DNA of 64,000 bases from Formicarius rufipectus. Its lineage: Eukaryota; Chordata; Aves; Passeriformes; Formicariidae. This document shows positions 38,301-50,107 of the stretch, piece after piece. The DNA lies in contig VXAU01001111.1 of assembly GCA_013399695.1 (NCBI GenBank), positions 2,009-66,008 of the forward strand. Direction: 5' to 3'. The stretch's first letter is position 1. Each line of letters begins with the position of its first letter. The position numbers and the translations under genes are program-made. The notes beneath the pieces were generated by a model that was not told where the DNA came from, did no database searches, and worked only from the letters and a program-made list of their open reading frames with translations.

Positions 38301-39334
38301 CCATCTCTCACTGAAATTTGGTTGTTATATTTTGAGGTCTTTGTGGCTTGTTCTATTGTATCTTCAGCAGTCCAAACAGAAGAATCTACGTAACATCCTG
38401 AGAACTGGATACACCAGGTTGCAATGTGGACTTACCAAACAATATCTAATGAAACTGTTAATTTGGCCTTAGTGTTTCATGAAGCCAGTTTTAGTTAATG
38501 TGTTTTATCATATTTTTGTCCATATATTTGTTTTTGTGATTTTGATCACTATTTTTGTTAATTTTTTTTAGATATCTGACTGATCAAACAGCATTTTATA
38601 TTCTTAAAAAAAATTCTCATATCTCTACATTAATTAAAAAAAAAAAGTCTTTAAAAGCTTAAGTCTTCTGAGAGCTCATTGCCACTACAGTCTCAGTCAT
38701 ACCATGTTATGAGTTATGTAACAAATTTCCAGCTGCTTCAAAATCAAAACAATAATATCAGGAAGTTTAAAAATTAGTATGTATACCAAGCAAATATCGA
38801 CAAGCAAGTGATACAGATCAAATGTTAGTTAACTCCAGTTTGTTTTCTTACTGACAAAGGTTTCTTTTCTGCTTAGTCAAAACTTCATTAGGTTTTTATG
38901 AACGCAGTTAACAGAAAGCAAAATAGTTGTTACTCAGCTATTGGAGTATGTACCTGGAAAGGATGAGTTTGATTCTTTTTGCAGTGGAATTTTCACATGC
39001 AGAAAGTTAGGTTATTCTTTGGAACTTTGTTTTATTTTATTTAGAAATTAGAGTTAAGTTTCAATATGAAGCTGTTTCACAGAGAATTTAAAATTCCGTC
39101 TTTAAGAATTTGTTGGTTTTCAAAAACTTTTAGAAAGTGGTAAAACAAAAACATTTGGGCTCAGTTGTATAATCAGAGCTGCAGCACTGGTATCTTTATT
39201 ATAGCGGAAAATTCTTTCTGAAAAGCCAAATATTGAAACTTTTTATGACTTCATTATTATGAACAATGCTTATTGTAAATTGTCAGTCAAACTGATGATT
39301 TGATTTCAACTTCCTCACTAGAGGAAGAGCATGA

Positions 39335-39630
39335 TCAGGCACTGATCTCTTCTCTGTGGTGTCCAGTGACAGGACCTGAGGGAAAGACCTGATGGTTGTG
39401 TCAGAGGAGGGTTCAGTTGGATATTAAAAAGAGGTTCTTTACCCAGAGAGTGAGTGTGTGCTGGAATACAGGGAAGTGATCACAGCACCAAGACTGACAG
39501 ACCTCAAAAAGAGTTTGTACAGTGCTCTGAGACACATGGTGTGACTCTTGGGGATGGTCCTCTGCAGGGCTAGGAGCTGGATTTGATGATCCTTGGGGGT
39601 CCCTTCCAACTCAGCATATTCTCAGATAAA
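39335..39630 (+). mobile_element. CR1 LINE, 3' end (songbird-type tail)
   Basis: A 5'-truncated CR1. In order it shows CAGGCACTGATCTCTTCTCT, CCAGTGACAGGACCTGAGGG, GTTGGATATTAAAAAGAGGTTCTT and TGATCACAGCACCAAGACTGACAG. These are followed by CACATGGTGTGACTCTTGGGGA, CTCTGCAGGGCTAGGAGCTGG and the terminal GATCCTTGGGGGTCCCTTCC AACTCAGCATATTCTCAG. It is better preserved than the other CR1 copies here, suggesting a younger insertion. Its 3' terminal 50 bases match the tail of the SINE at 49138-49266. Confidence 0.88.
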
Positions 39631-40788
39631 AGCCATAATATAGTACTGAGTGTGCTGATGAGATTAGTCCATTTTTAGAACTTAAGAACACATTTGATGA
39701 TTAGGAAATTATAGTTAAAGAAACCCAGTGTTTAGTTTTCTGTCTGATCACTTTTCAATTCCTGAGGTACAGCCAGACTGTTTCTGATACTATAGTTTAA
39801 ACAACTAACATAGTTAAATATTCAATTGGCTAAAAGCATTATTTTGAAAGAAAACTTTAAAGTTCTCACTGATGTTCTTCTGATAATTAGCAATCTAAAA
39901 TTAGCACTCTGTTTTCAGAGTTACTAGAATAGTTAATTTTTAAGAATTCTTATTGATCTCATGATTGATAGTTAACTAGGTTTTGCTTACAGTGATGATA
40001 TGTAGGAGAAAAAAATTGTGGCAATGAACACATGCTAAATGTAAATACCAATTATCACTACATTATGGGCTTATTTAAACAATGAAGGTCTATTGCAAAG
40101 GCTCCTTCAAGTGCTCCTGTAAACCCCCTTGAGGAGATGACTAACTGTGCATTTGGCTGTATGAATCGTTGCCAACGGCAGCAAGGCTGAAGGAGTTTGC
40201 TTAATACCCCTCATGTTACTTCCTCTTCTTATATCTTCCACTTCAGATCACTTTCTGTATAATTAACAGACTGAAGAATTTTAGAGGATGGTAACTCAGG
40301 AAGGCAGTACTCATGCTTGCTACGTCTCAAATCTAGTTGTATAGATTCAGGCACACTTTGAATATGTTTGGCCCATTGTCCACCAAAAATTGGTGGAGAT
40401 TTCATTATTGATTTCAGGGGGGATTGGCCAAAGATTCTGCATTAGTGTAACAATCTCTTTTCTTGAAAATTGGTGTCTCTATAATTAGAGGTTTTACTTG
40501 TATTAGAATGGTTTGTGGGCTTCTGCATTTTTTAGGATGACTTGCCAGCTTTATGGAGTTTTGTTTTTTCAGAGGAGGTGGTGCAGGTCCTATGTTCTTC
40601 TATGTCCTTAGCTACCTTATTTTGTGGGGGAAAAAAATTATTTTATATTACTTTGATGAAATATGCAGTAAGTTGTACTATAAACTAATGAAATCCACAT
40701 TTTTCATTGCTTCAGTGTAAGGGTAGCTCATTAAAATATTTGATTAAAAGGATTTAAAAAATAATGCCATAAGTTCTTTCTCACTGTT

Positions 40789-40812
40789 TAGTAAGTTATT
40801 TAGTAAGTTATT
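40789..40812. repeat. 12-base perfect tandem duplication
   Basis: The unit TAGTAAGTTATT occurs twice back to back with no mismatch. Confidence 0.85.
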
Positions 40813-43523
40813 AATTCTAAATTAAAAGCTTCAGCTTAATGATCCCCAGTGTTATGTGTATGAGACTTAGAAAAGCTGGAGTTGGGGTGCATATACTATG
40901 TGAATGCATTGTTTCAAGACTACATTTTCTTCTCCTTCTGAAGAGCTTAAATTTTTTTCTTTTTTAGTGGGTCTGTAAATCAACTACATGAGTGCTTCTT
41001 GCACAAAGGGGTGTTTCTTACACATTCTGGTGAATGTCTGCATGATGCCAGCTAGAATGGAGCATCATTTTGTCGCTAAACCATAGATCCTTTTTTATGT
41101 AGACTGAGTGCAGGATTTGATGGCTTATATCTGATTTCATGAATGGGAAAAGTAGCCAGACAGAAATGTGAGTGTGTTCTACTCACGTAAAGATGATGTT
41201 TTACTGTTGTGGCTTCCCTTGTGTATTATCTTCTTAAAGCCTAATGAGACTTCTGCCTGTTTTCATGTTCTCTTTTATATATGTGGCCTTACATGGTTGA
41301 AGTATTTTGTAATATGAAAGTAATCATAATTTTTTGCACAATTATAAAAAAAAAAAAAATGGAAAAAAAACCCCTCCTACATTTCAGAGCATTTTGAATT
41401 GTTGCATTAGTCACAAAAAGATCTGTTTCCCTTTTATTTCCTTTCCTCTCCCATGTTCTCTTAGAGTACTGGGTGGTAATATGGTAGAGTCCTGATTTTG
41501 GAAGACGTGTCCAAAAAACATCTATTGGGCCTTTGTGTAACTGCAACACAAAGTAATAGTTTAGAAGTACTTAACAAAATTTCCTTCTGAAAATATTTTA
41601 TCTGGTTCTATCCAACACATTTAATGAATAATGAGTCTATTGGATTATTTCTTGAGCATTTTATAGGCAACTATGTTTTCCTTCTGATATATAAAATTAC
41701 ACATGAGGATACTTTTTCTTAGAATCAGATTCATGCAGAGCTGGCAACATTTGAAGCAGTTACTTGGTCACTGGATCTAGCTGCGGCTTCGCAATAAAGG
41801 AAATTTTGAATCAACATGTCCTTACCTTGGACTATATCTGACAATTTCTAATAAGATATGCTTACCTATTTCCATTAGCTAAATTTTTCTTGATTGCTTT
41901 CTGTGACTTCATCTGTAGTCCTGTTTTATGACACGACTCGCAGAGAAGCAAGACACTGAATAGATTAAAAGCAAAAAAGCCTTGATAAGTCTTTGTATGG
42001 CACAGCAAAGGGGTATTATTAAGATACAAAAAGGGAACTTAGCTTATGTAATTTCTTCTATAGATCTCTAGAAAAGAAGGTTATTCAACGGAACCCTTTT
42101 TCTTAATATCCAATGTAAATAGTGTGTGCTGTAAATATAAATCTGTTACTGTTTGTCTGAGATAATGTGGATAATGGAAGATGGCTTATTTCCTGCTCCC
42201 TTGTACTTAGCCCCTTGCTCCCCTCAAGCTCTTCATTTTTAGATAAACACTGGTCCTTTTTTAGTTTTTAAGTCATGTTCAGTTTGTGACTCCCAGATGG
42301 CTTTTCTGGAGAGCTGCTACAAAGTTGAAACGTCTTCATTTGTGTTTGTCCAGTTGAGTATTCCTGCTTAGAACTCCTGCTTACGCAGAACTTAAAAGAT
42401 CCTGAGGAGTAGAAGACTCCTAAAAATCTCATCTTTTCTCATATTTTTTTTTCCCTGTGATGATATCTCATATTGACCATGTTTCTTTTGAGTTCTGATC
42501 CTGTCAGCCAAAGTTTTCACAGTCTCACAAACTGTGTCATAAAGCAGTCAGAAGCATATATTTTTAAGAATCTCCCTCTTCAGCCAGCCAAATCCAGAAT
42601 CAGTATGTTAAACTGCACAGCAGCAAGTGTCTTCACTTTGACAGTGAAACATTGATAAACAACATAGGGTATGGTTTTCCAGCAGTTTTGCTTCCCTCTT
42701 TGTAGTTACTTCCTCTAGACTGTATTTCCTGCATCTTAGAATATCAAGGAAAAAGCCTTACTAAAGTCAAAATAAATTACAGAGTGGACAAGATGAGGCT
42801 TGTAATTCACACTGAGGTCACAAGCTTTCCAAGAAATCAAGGGTCAGGCATCTGAGCTGGCAGAAAAAATTACCGATTCTTCTCAAGAATAATTTTAAGA
42901 GGAAGTGCAGCTCCATGACAACTGTTTGTATTTCTTGTAGTCTTTAACCAGTTGAATACATTGGAGAATGGGTCAAGTTTGCTGATCAGTATCTTTTAGT
43001 GGGTCCCTTTGGCCACAGGCCCTTACAAAATCAGTCATGGGGGGAGGGGACACTTTTATATAAATATTTGATGTACACCTGTAGTAGGTCTTCAAACTCT
43101 ATTTATGCTGCAGAAATAGTGAGTTTAAAAGTATGTATGATCTGTGTAGCAGCAGAGGCTCTCTGGATCTGACTCATGGCTGCATAGACATCCAGGGATG
43201 GTTCAAGTTTGACAGTGAGGCTGAGTTGCAGGCATGCAGAGAGAAAGTATGGTTCTCCATGTGAAAATGCTACTATGCTGCTTATTACCATGCAGAAGGT
43301 TTATCCTAATTCGTCTCATCCCTATTGCTGCTTTCTTATCAGAAAACCATTTCCCTTTCATAACAGGAAAAGATAATTATACTAATTTGACATGATTTGT
43401 GTGTTATACATGGCTGTATCAGATGTTTGCAATCACTTGAAAGGAGGGAATAAGGATTCTTCTTTGTTTTCCACTTCCCAAGGACTTGAAAATAGCTTGT
43501 TTGTTTATTGTTTGCTCTAATGT

Positions 43524-43583
43524 TTGTGCAATTGAAGTTGAGCCTGGGATAGGTTGTGCAATTGAAGTTGAGTCTTGGATAGG
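43524..43583. repeat. 30-base tandem duplication, two copies
   Basis: Two adjacent 30-base units begin TTGTGCAATTGAAGTTGAG and end GATAGG. They differ at two positions. The first unit is at 43524-43553 and the second at 43554-43583. Probably a replication-slippage duplication; also a potential length polymorphism. Confidence 0.9.
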
Positions 43584-44441
43584 AAATCTGGTTTTCTTTT
43601 CCAGTCTTCTGAAACCACCAATCCTCCAGGTTGTTTGTCCTCAAAGATAGCAAATAATATCTCTGTTGTTCCTTCTGTCAGAATTGAAAATATCTTAGGG
43701 AAAACTATACAAAGTAATGGATTTTTAAAGTGTCCAAATTAACTCGCAGGAGAATGCTTTTACTCTTTTAGTTGCAGCCCTCTGTCACTGTGTTAGCCAT
43801 CAGTGGCCTGGTTGCAAGTGACCTGTTTCTAAAATGAATAGAAAGATGGAAAGACATGAATCTGTCTTCTCACCTCAATCCATCAATAAGCTGCTCCTCT
43901 CCATTAGGAATAAAATCAACTTTCCTTTGAAAGTTAATGTTATATTCAGTGGAAAACCATTTACTCCTTCACATTCTGGATTAAGTTCTCCCATGTAGTT
44001 TGAGTAGAATTTAGATATACTTGCTGTCTAGTGGTTTGCTCTGTCCTCTGTACCAAAAATTGTGCTAAGCACTTAACAGAAGCTTGCTGGACAGTCTGTT
44101 CTGCTTCATTCTTTGTTTGTCAGATGGGAAAGTTAATGCACGTTTGTTTCTCAGTACTAAGGTCCTGTACATTGGGTGGTCAGATCGCAAGAGGCTTTGT
44201 CCTACTCATCCTTCTGTGGTTAATGTTCTTTCTGCTTCCTTTATTCTCTTTATTCTTGTCACTGTCCAGTTGCAGTAGATTGTTTATAAACAGCACATGC
44301 TGTAGTAGAGATAATGATGTACAAATTGGCATCTATTGCAACTACAGTTTTGGCCAAAGCCAACAGCACTTGCTGATATTCTGTTTTACTGGTGCTGTTT
44401 ATCCTGTACAAGCACTCTGAGTGGAAGTAAATCACTTGGTT

Positions 44442-44630
44442 AAAAAAAAACAAAACAAAACAAACAAACAAAACAAACAAAAACAAAAAACCCAAAAAAA
44501 AACCCCCAAAAAACCCACAAAAAACAAAAACCGAACAAAACCAACCAAACAAAAAAAACACAGCCAAACAAACAAAAATAAAAAAGGAAGAAACAAACAA
44601 AACCCTCACAAAGCAATAACAACAAAAACC
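44442..44630. repeat. A/C-rich low-complexity tract, (AAAAC)n-like
   Basis: Nearly 190 bases almost free of T on the + strand, with AAAAC, AAAC and AAAAAACCC units and a few G bases. It may derive from an expanded poly-A tail, but no retroposed gene is recognisable immediately upstream. Confidence 0.9.
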
Positions 44631-47600
44631 AAAACTCATCCCATCTGTCAAAGCTAAACTAGATAAATTTTTGTCTAGTACATAATTTAAACCGATTAGA
44701 AGATAGAAGGCTGGATTTAGAGCTGCACCACTTTCTGTAAGCTAGCAGTCTAGTCTAGGAAAGGAAAAACAGCTTTATATTCATAGGGACATAAGGTAGA
44801 TTTATTGGAGTTTGTGTTGCTGGTGATTGATGTAGTACATAGACATAATAAATGCCAGCTGTTCCTCCCTCATATATCAGAAACAATAATATTTCCTTTT
44901 ATTTCAATGTGAACTATCAGATTTGCTTGAATTATTTTTTAATTCAAAGGTCTTTTTATTTGCAGTTACAAATTAGAACTATATCTGCACAAAGACATTA
45001 GAAACATTGCCTTATAATACTATAATGCAACCTGAAAGCAGCATCCCAAATGTCTGTATGTTGGCAGGGTTTGTTATCCTTCGTGAGCTAGATCAAAAGC
45101 ATTTTTCCATTTCTCCTCATGTTTCAGAAATATGTATTTCTGTCTCCATTAAAGCTGATGTGTTTGTGGCTGCCCACATCACTTGGTACTCTAGCTGTGT
45201 ATAGAAGCATCATGGTTTTGTTTTGTTAACTGGATATAAACAGATTTGACTATTTTATTCCTTTTGATCTCCACTTTGAAAGTTCCTGCTTTGCTATGAA
45301 CTGTTAAATAACTGATTTACATGTTTAGCATGGCAAAGTCCTGAGGTTTGTGATACTGTCAGATAAATCTAGTGAACTGCATGCTACAACTAGTTGACTT
45401 AAACTCATGATTTATTTAGGCTCTTTAGCCCTTAAGGAGATTGAATTTCCTTACTATTTCTTTTCAGTTTTCTGTAACTAATTGATGTGTTGATTAATGT
45501 CATGTGTGATGTAACAGGATCTAAAAATAGAATGTTATGTGTAAATGGTTGTGAACTATGTAAAATGGAGGACAGTAAAGTTGAAATAAAATGATTGTTC
45601 AATATGCATAGTCATGTAATGCAACAAGCACATTCCTGCAGGTTGTTAATAAATTCAATAAGTAAGAGTTATCAGCAGCTGGTATCTGCCTGTGTTTGTT
45701 ATCCAAATGAACAACTGGTGCATGGTGACCTTTGATAATTTATTTTAATTTTATTTTAGTGACTCTTTAGGATTCTCAGACAGGTTTAGTTAATAGGAAA
45801 AAAATTCTTCTTGCTGACATTCTCAAAGTTATTGTATGTCTTATAGTGTTTCTCAACCTTCAAGTTACATAATTTTTGCCTTTTTAAAATGAAACCATGC
45901 TGTTGCTTATAAAAGAAGACACAGCTACTATGTTCATGTGTGACAAGCGGCGTCAGTTTCCTTGAACAGCTTGCTCTGTTCCACTGATATTTAATGTGTA
46001 GGCCCCAATCCTGCTAAATTGTATGTGCTTTATATGGTGGAAGTTTTACTGAATTTTAAACTCTAAATGAGGATAGGTTACAGTTAGTGCAATACTTATT
46101 TTTGCTTGCACCTGAATTGTTTTTCTATTTTATAATATAGGAAAAAACTTACTTTGTGGTGTGTCTTTATGATGGTCTGAAGTTTAAACAGAAATTAACT
46201 AAAGCATTTTTATTTGTGGAAACACACAAAACTACCATTTGTTTTTAAATATGATATTCCATCATTTCAGATGTATTTTTTTTCTATCATTTTAATAATT
46301 TTGCTTTTTAATAAGATTATTAGAAGTCAAAATACTGAGGTGCTACCACTTGAAAAGGTAAGCTGAAGCTTTAGTATTTTAGGACCTGTGCTTTTCAGAA
46401 ATATATTTCCCTAATTTGACCCTCAGTAACCCTTGGGAGACCTACGCACAAGTTACAAACTAATTACATGAATTGCTTTATGGGAACTCGTTAAGCATTT
46501 TCTGTTTATACATTAATGTAATATAAATATAGCTTAGGTAACAAAAGCCCTTGGGGCAAATTTATGTTCTGAGTAACCCTGTTCTAGTGACCTCAACAGA
46601 ATTACTCAAAGTCAAGACAGAATTTAATGGGAAGACCAGATCCTCCGCTGCTGTAAATAGCTTGAACTCCACTAAAATCAGCGCAGGTCTGGTTATAACA
46701 GCCAGAAAGACTGAACTGCTCCTTCAAGTGTATTTTTTTGATTCATGAGTGCTTCTAGCAAAGGGGTTGGCCTGCCTTTTCTTTCCAGAGTTTAAAATTC
46801 TGCAAAATTTATCTATAGAAATAATTCCAGTTGTAGTCTAGAGTTTTCATAATGTTACACAAGCTTCTTTTTGTGTGAATTTGGAAAAAAAAGTTTTGTG
46901 AAGTAGTGAGGAACATCACATTTCTTTGGTCCTGCTTCTTTTGTTTTTCTATGCCTTTTTCTGTGCAGTTCTAAAAAAAGTTTCTCTAACCAAGCAATAT
47001 ATAGGAAGTTATACTTAACACTTACAATAGTCTTGCTTAAGAGTCTGTGTAAATATAGGAATATTCACTTAGGAATAGACAGTGTTTGTTTGTGTTTCAT
47101 AACAGCGTTTTTAAAAAATAAATTTAAAATAAAGGCCAACCTCTACTTCAGACCTACGGATGTGTAGATCACTTTGTTTTCACTTTGGGGATTATTGCCT
47201 TGGTTTAATTGGAAAGAAACTGTGCTTAGCATTACGTCTGGATGAAAGAAGCTCCTCAATTGGTCATTTGGATTGAGAATATTTTGTTTATGTGGAGCTA
47301 TGAATGATCTGCAATTTTTACAATATTATAGCAATAACCCATCAGTGAGAGTTGCTTGATGTAGTTTTAAATTCAGTAGCCAATATTAACACTTCTTTTT
47401 TCAGTGTGTTGAGATGTGTGTCTATTCCTCCTCTCAGAGATTCTCTGAACTAACTATAGGGGTCAATAACATCTTGTGTTTTTTAAGTGACCTCCACTCA
47501 CTAAACAAATATCAAGTTACTGTCAGTCAGTTGACTTGCTGGAAGAGAAATGGCATGTACTTCTTGTAAGTGGTAACCTGTAATGAGAGTCTCTTCTCAC

Positions 47601-48429
47601 CCTTCTCTAAAGCTCTTCTGCAGGCATGGCCAAGGAAGTGGAATTGTAGTTCAAGATGTGAGGCTGGTGATCCTCACTGTTGCTTAGTGTTTCAATGTCT
47701 TGCAGTGCAATATCCCCAGTGGACCTGGGACCCTGCTCTTTTTTCTGGTTTAGGGAATGTTTTCTGACAAGGCCTCTTGTCTGGCAAGAGAGTCAACAGC
47801 ACCTCCCAGATAGGGAGGCTGTGTCATGACCGAGAGTGTGTCCTGTGCAAAATGAAATCAGGTTAGGAAGTCCCAGTACTGCGATCTGTAGCTCTTCCTA
47901 GGGTAACTGTTAGATGTGGTGGTTGGAGTACCAGTGCAGCACAGCAGCACTTGTGTGGCTGTTCGCTCAATTCAGGATACTATTTTCAGTATTCACATCC
48001 AGTCTTGAAATTCTCTGTGTTCAATGAGATTTTATCCTGGTTTGGCTACTATCCCTTTCCTTTTGTTGCCTACATAGATGATACTGCTCTAATATGTTAT
48101 TGCATAGACTTCTAAAGGTTTTTCGCTATTTTAATTTACCAGAGTACAGTTTTTCCGAAAATAACAATGCTCATTTGAAAGTGTGATGGCTGACAGGCAA
48201 ACTGATAGTTTGTGAGAATGTCTGTGTGCACCTTTTAATTAATTAATGCCTTTTTTTTTTTTTAACTGGAATTGAAAGGGATAGAAGCTGATTTTAAGGA
48301 GAAGGAAAAAATTTATTGGAAGAAAAGAATCATAATTTGGATGACAGAAAAGTACTATCAGCAGATGGTCAAATCTGAGGAAGAACAACTCCAAAGCAAA
48401 ACATAAGTCTTCTGGTTTATAGACTGTCA

Positions 48430-49137
48430 GGGAAGAATTGCCTGCAGAGAGATACACACAACCTAGGAATCAATCAGTAGGAGACAGAGCTCTGCATGCA
48501 GACACATTGCTAAGGCATTGTTGGAACAACTCGGATGGATGGATGGGAAGACATGCAGGGAAAAAAGGGATCAGGGTTTCCCTTTATGTGAAGAAGCAGT
48601 TTGAGTGGATGAGTTTCTTGTGGATTAGAATCAGAGGAGGGTCTGGTATGGGTGACATAAGTGTGAGTATATTTGACAGATCACTTGGTTAGTATGAGGA
48701 AGAGGAAAAATTTGTATTCAAGGAACTCTGAGACCCTTATCCTTGGGATAGACTTTAGTCTCCCTAATACCTGCTTCAAGGGCAACACATTAAAGCAACC
48801 CAGAATGTTTCTGGAAGCTGTCAGTGGACTCTGATGAGGGTGCAATACATCTGGGTGAGAGAATCTTCACAAATAAAAAGCTCGGCAAAGAGGCAATAGT
48901 CAATGACAGCCCTGGTTTGTAGCAACCATGAATTACTGAAACTCATGTGAGGGAGTCTAGTAGCAGAGGATTATCATGTCTTTCAACAGAGCCAACTTGA
49001 GTTTATTCAGAGAACTGGTAAATGGGATCCTTGTGGAGTCAGCCTGTTTATGCCAAGGGTAAATCATGCTTAACTAATCTGATTACCATCTCTGATGAAA
49101 TTAGTCTGTGGGTGAGAACCCTGTGGTGTTTTAGTAC
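48430..49137 (+). mobile_element. CR1 LINE, 5' part of a degenerate copy (upstream of SINE)
   Basis: Diverged but ordered similarity to the CR1 ORF2 coding region. GGGATCAGGGTTTCCCTTTA, TGTGAAGAAGCAGTTTGAGTGGATGAG and CTCTGAGACCCTTATCC are followed by AACTGGTAAATGGGATCC, CTTGTGGAGTCAGCC and GAAATTAGTCTGTGGGTGAGA. The frame is broken throughout. It continues on the far side of a SINE at 49138-49266. The 5' boundary is approximate. Confidence 0.6.
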
Positions 49138-49266
49138 AGCCACAGATTCACAGATTATTCTGAATTGGAAGGGACCCACAACTATTACTGAATCTAATTC
49201 TTGAGTGGCTCATACAGGGATTAAACCTACAGCCTTGATGTTATTAGAATTGTGCTCTAACCAACT
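49138..49266 (-). mobile_element. TguSINE1-like SINE: tRNA-Ile-derived head with CR1 tail
   Basis: Read on the - strand, the head is GTTGGTTAGAGCACAATTCT, AATAACATCAAGGCTGTAGG and TTTAATCCCTGTATGAGCCA. It follows tRNA-Ile(AAT) from the D-arm through anticodon AAT to the acceptor end, including a B-box-like GGTTTAATCCC. A short linker leads to GTGGGTCCCTTCCAATTCAG and AATAATCTGTGAATCTGTG, the CR1 3' end with its ATTCTGTG repeats. This layout is that of TguSINE1, known from passerine birds and thought to be mobilised by CR1. The first bases of the head, including most of the A box, are missing at 49266, so it is 5'-truncated. Several tRNA-invariant positions have mutated, so it is not a functional tRNA gene. 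Confidence 0.8.
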
Positions 49267-50107
49267 TTTTTGGTATCTTCGTGAGTAACAGGAGAAGAGG
49301 GTACAGGGTGGTGAGACAGAGTGCACCCTCATATGGGTTTTGGATAGGAGCAAACAGAAGGTGTGGAGACAGTGAAGCTGATAGACTTCCATGCAGAGTT
49401 GCCATTCAGAGGGATCCAGGTGCCCTGGAAAAATGGACTGTCGGGAATCTGATGAAATTAAATAAAGACAAATGCAACGTCTTTGACCTGGGATGCAAGA
49501 GCTCCTTTGCAGTGATAGAAGCTGCGGCTCACTGGTTAGGGAGCAGTTCTGCAGAAAAGGGCTTGAGGGTCCTGCTGAACACGAGCCAATATTGTGCCCT
49601 ACCAGCAATGCAGGCCAACAGCATCCTAGGCTTTATCCAGAGGAGCATGGCCAGTAGATTGAGCAAAGTGGTTATCCTCCTGTACTTGATGAGTGTTAAA
49701 CCACATGTGACATACTGTGTTTGGTTTTCAGGGGAAACAAAAAATGCCAGTTTTTTCAGAATAAACTTTATTGAATCTAGGAGTGGGCCACCAAGATAGG
49801 TGGAAACGTATGCCCTATGAGAAGAGTCTGAGAGGACTGGACCAAATAGTGATCTTCCACTTAGGAGTTACTAAGAATATGGAAGCAGACTCTTCACTGA
49901 GCTACACAGGCTTAGAGCAGGAGACAAGGATCATATGATGAAACAGGAGAGGCTTCCAAAGGGAATAAAATGTTTTCTATGGGGGACAGTTAAAAATACA
50001 AACAAGATTCCCATAGAGGTTGCAGATTTTTTTTGTCTTTGGAAGTTTGATTGGGACATTGAACTAGATGGCCACCTTTCCAATCTGAGTAATTCTGTTG
50101 TTCTAAG
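49267..50107 (+). mobile_element. CR1 LINE, RT C-terminal half and 3' UTR (downstream of SINE)
   Basis: An open frame from 49281 to 49799 translates to a clear CR1 RT C-terminal segment: NLMKLNKDKCNVFDLG, WLGSSSAEKGLRVLL, CALPAMQANSILGFIQRS, then SRLSKVVILLYLMSVKPHV and TYCVWF. These line up with the CR1 motifs NLMKFNKGKC, AEKDLGVLVD, QCALAAKKAN-ILGCIRRS and VILPLYSALVRPHLEYCVQF. The catalytic FADD region expected just after GACAGAGTGCACCCTCA is lost. After 49800 the CR1 3' part continues out of frame, through GGGCCACCAAGA, TATGAGAAGAGTCTGAGAGG and GGGGGACAGTTAAAAATAC, to a tail CATTGAACTAGATGGCC...AATTCTGTTG. Inactive. Confidence 0.82.

Larger units (their letters stand above)
31174..39334. 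other. Intron 1 stretch, mostly unique, with candidate regulatory patches
   Basis: No gene recognised. Notable contents are paired AP-1 sites at 31918-31957, a CpG-richer patch at 35150-35320 and an unexplained 165-codon open frame at 37681-38178, which starts at TTG and resembles no family I know. The remainder is AT-rich unique sequence, with T/A runs around 38520-38645. Confidence 0.5.
39631..48429. other. Intron 1 stretch, unique sequence with small tandem repeats
   Basis: No gene recognised. It contains a 12-base tandem duplication at 40789-40812, a 30-base tandem duplication at 43524-43583 and a long A/C-rich tract at 44442-44630. A poly-A run lies near 41346-41360. The open frames at 44031-44660 are low-complexity readings. 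Confidence 0.5.

Noticed and set aside
44031..44660. Open frames of 129-130 codons rich in Phe/Leu or Lys/Asn
   Set aside because: They read through the A/C-rich simple repeat or a T-rich segment; composition alone explains them.
49205..49266. A tRNA-Ile gene on the - strand
   Set aside because: The 5' end of the tRNA is missing, several invariant bases are mutated and it continues directly into a CR1 tail, so it is the head of a SINE.
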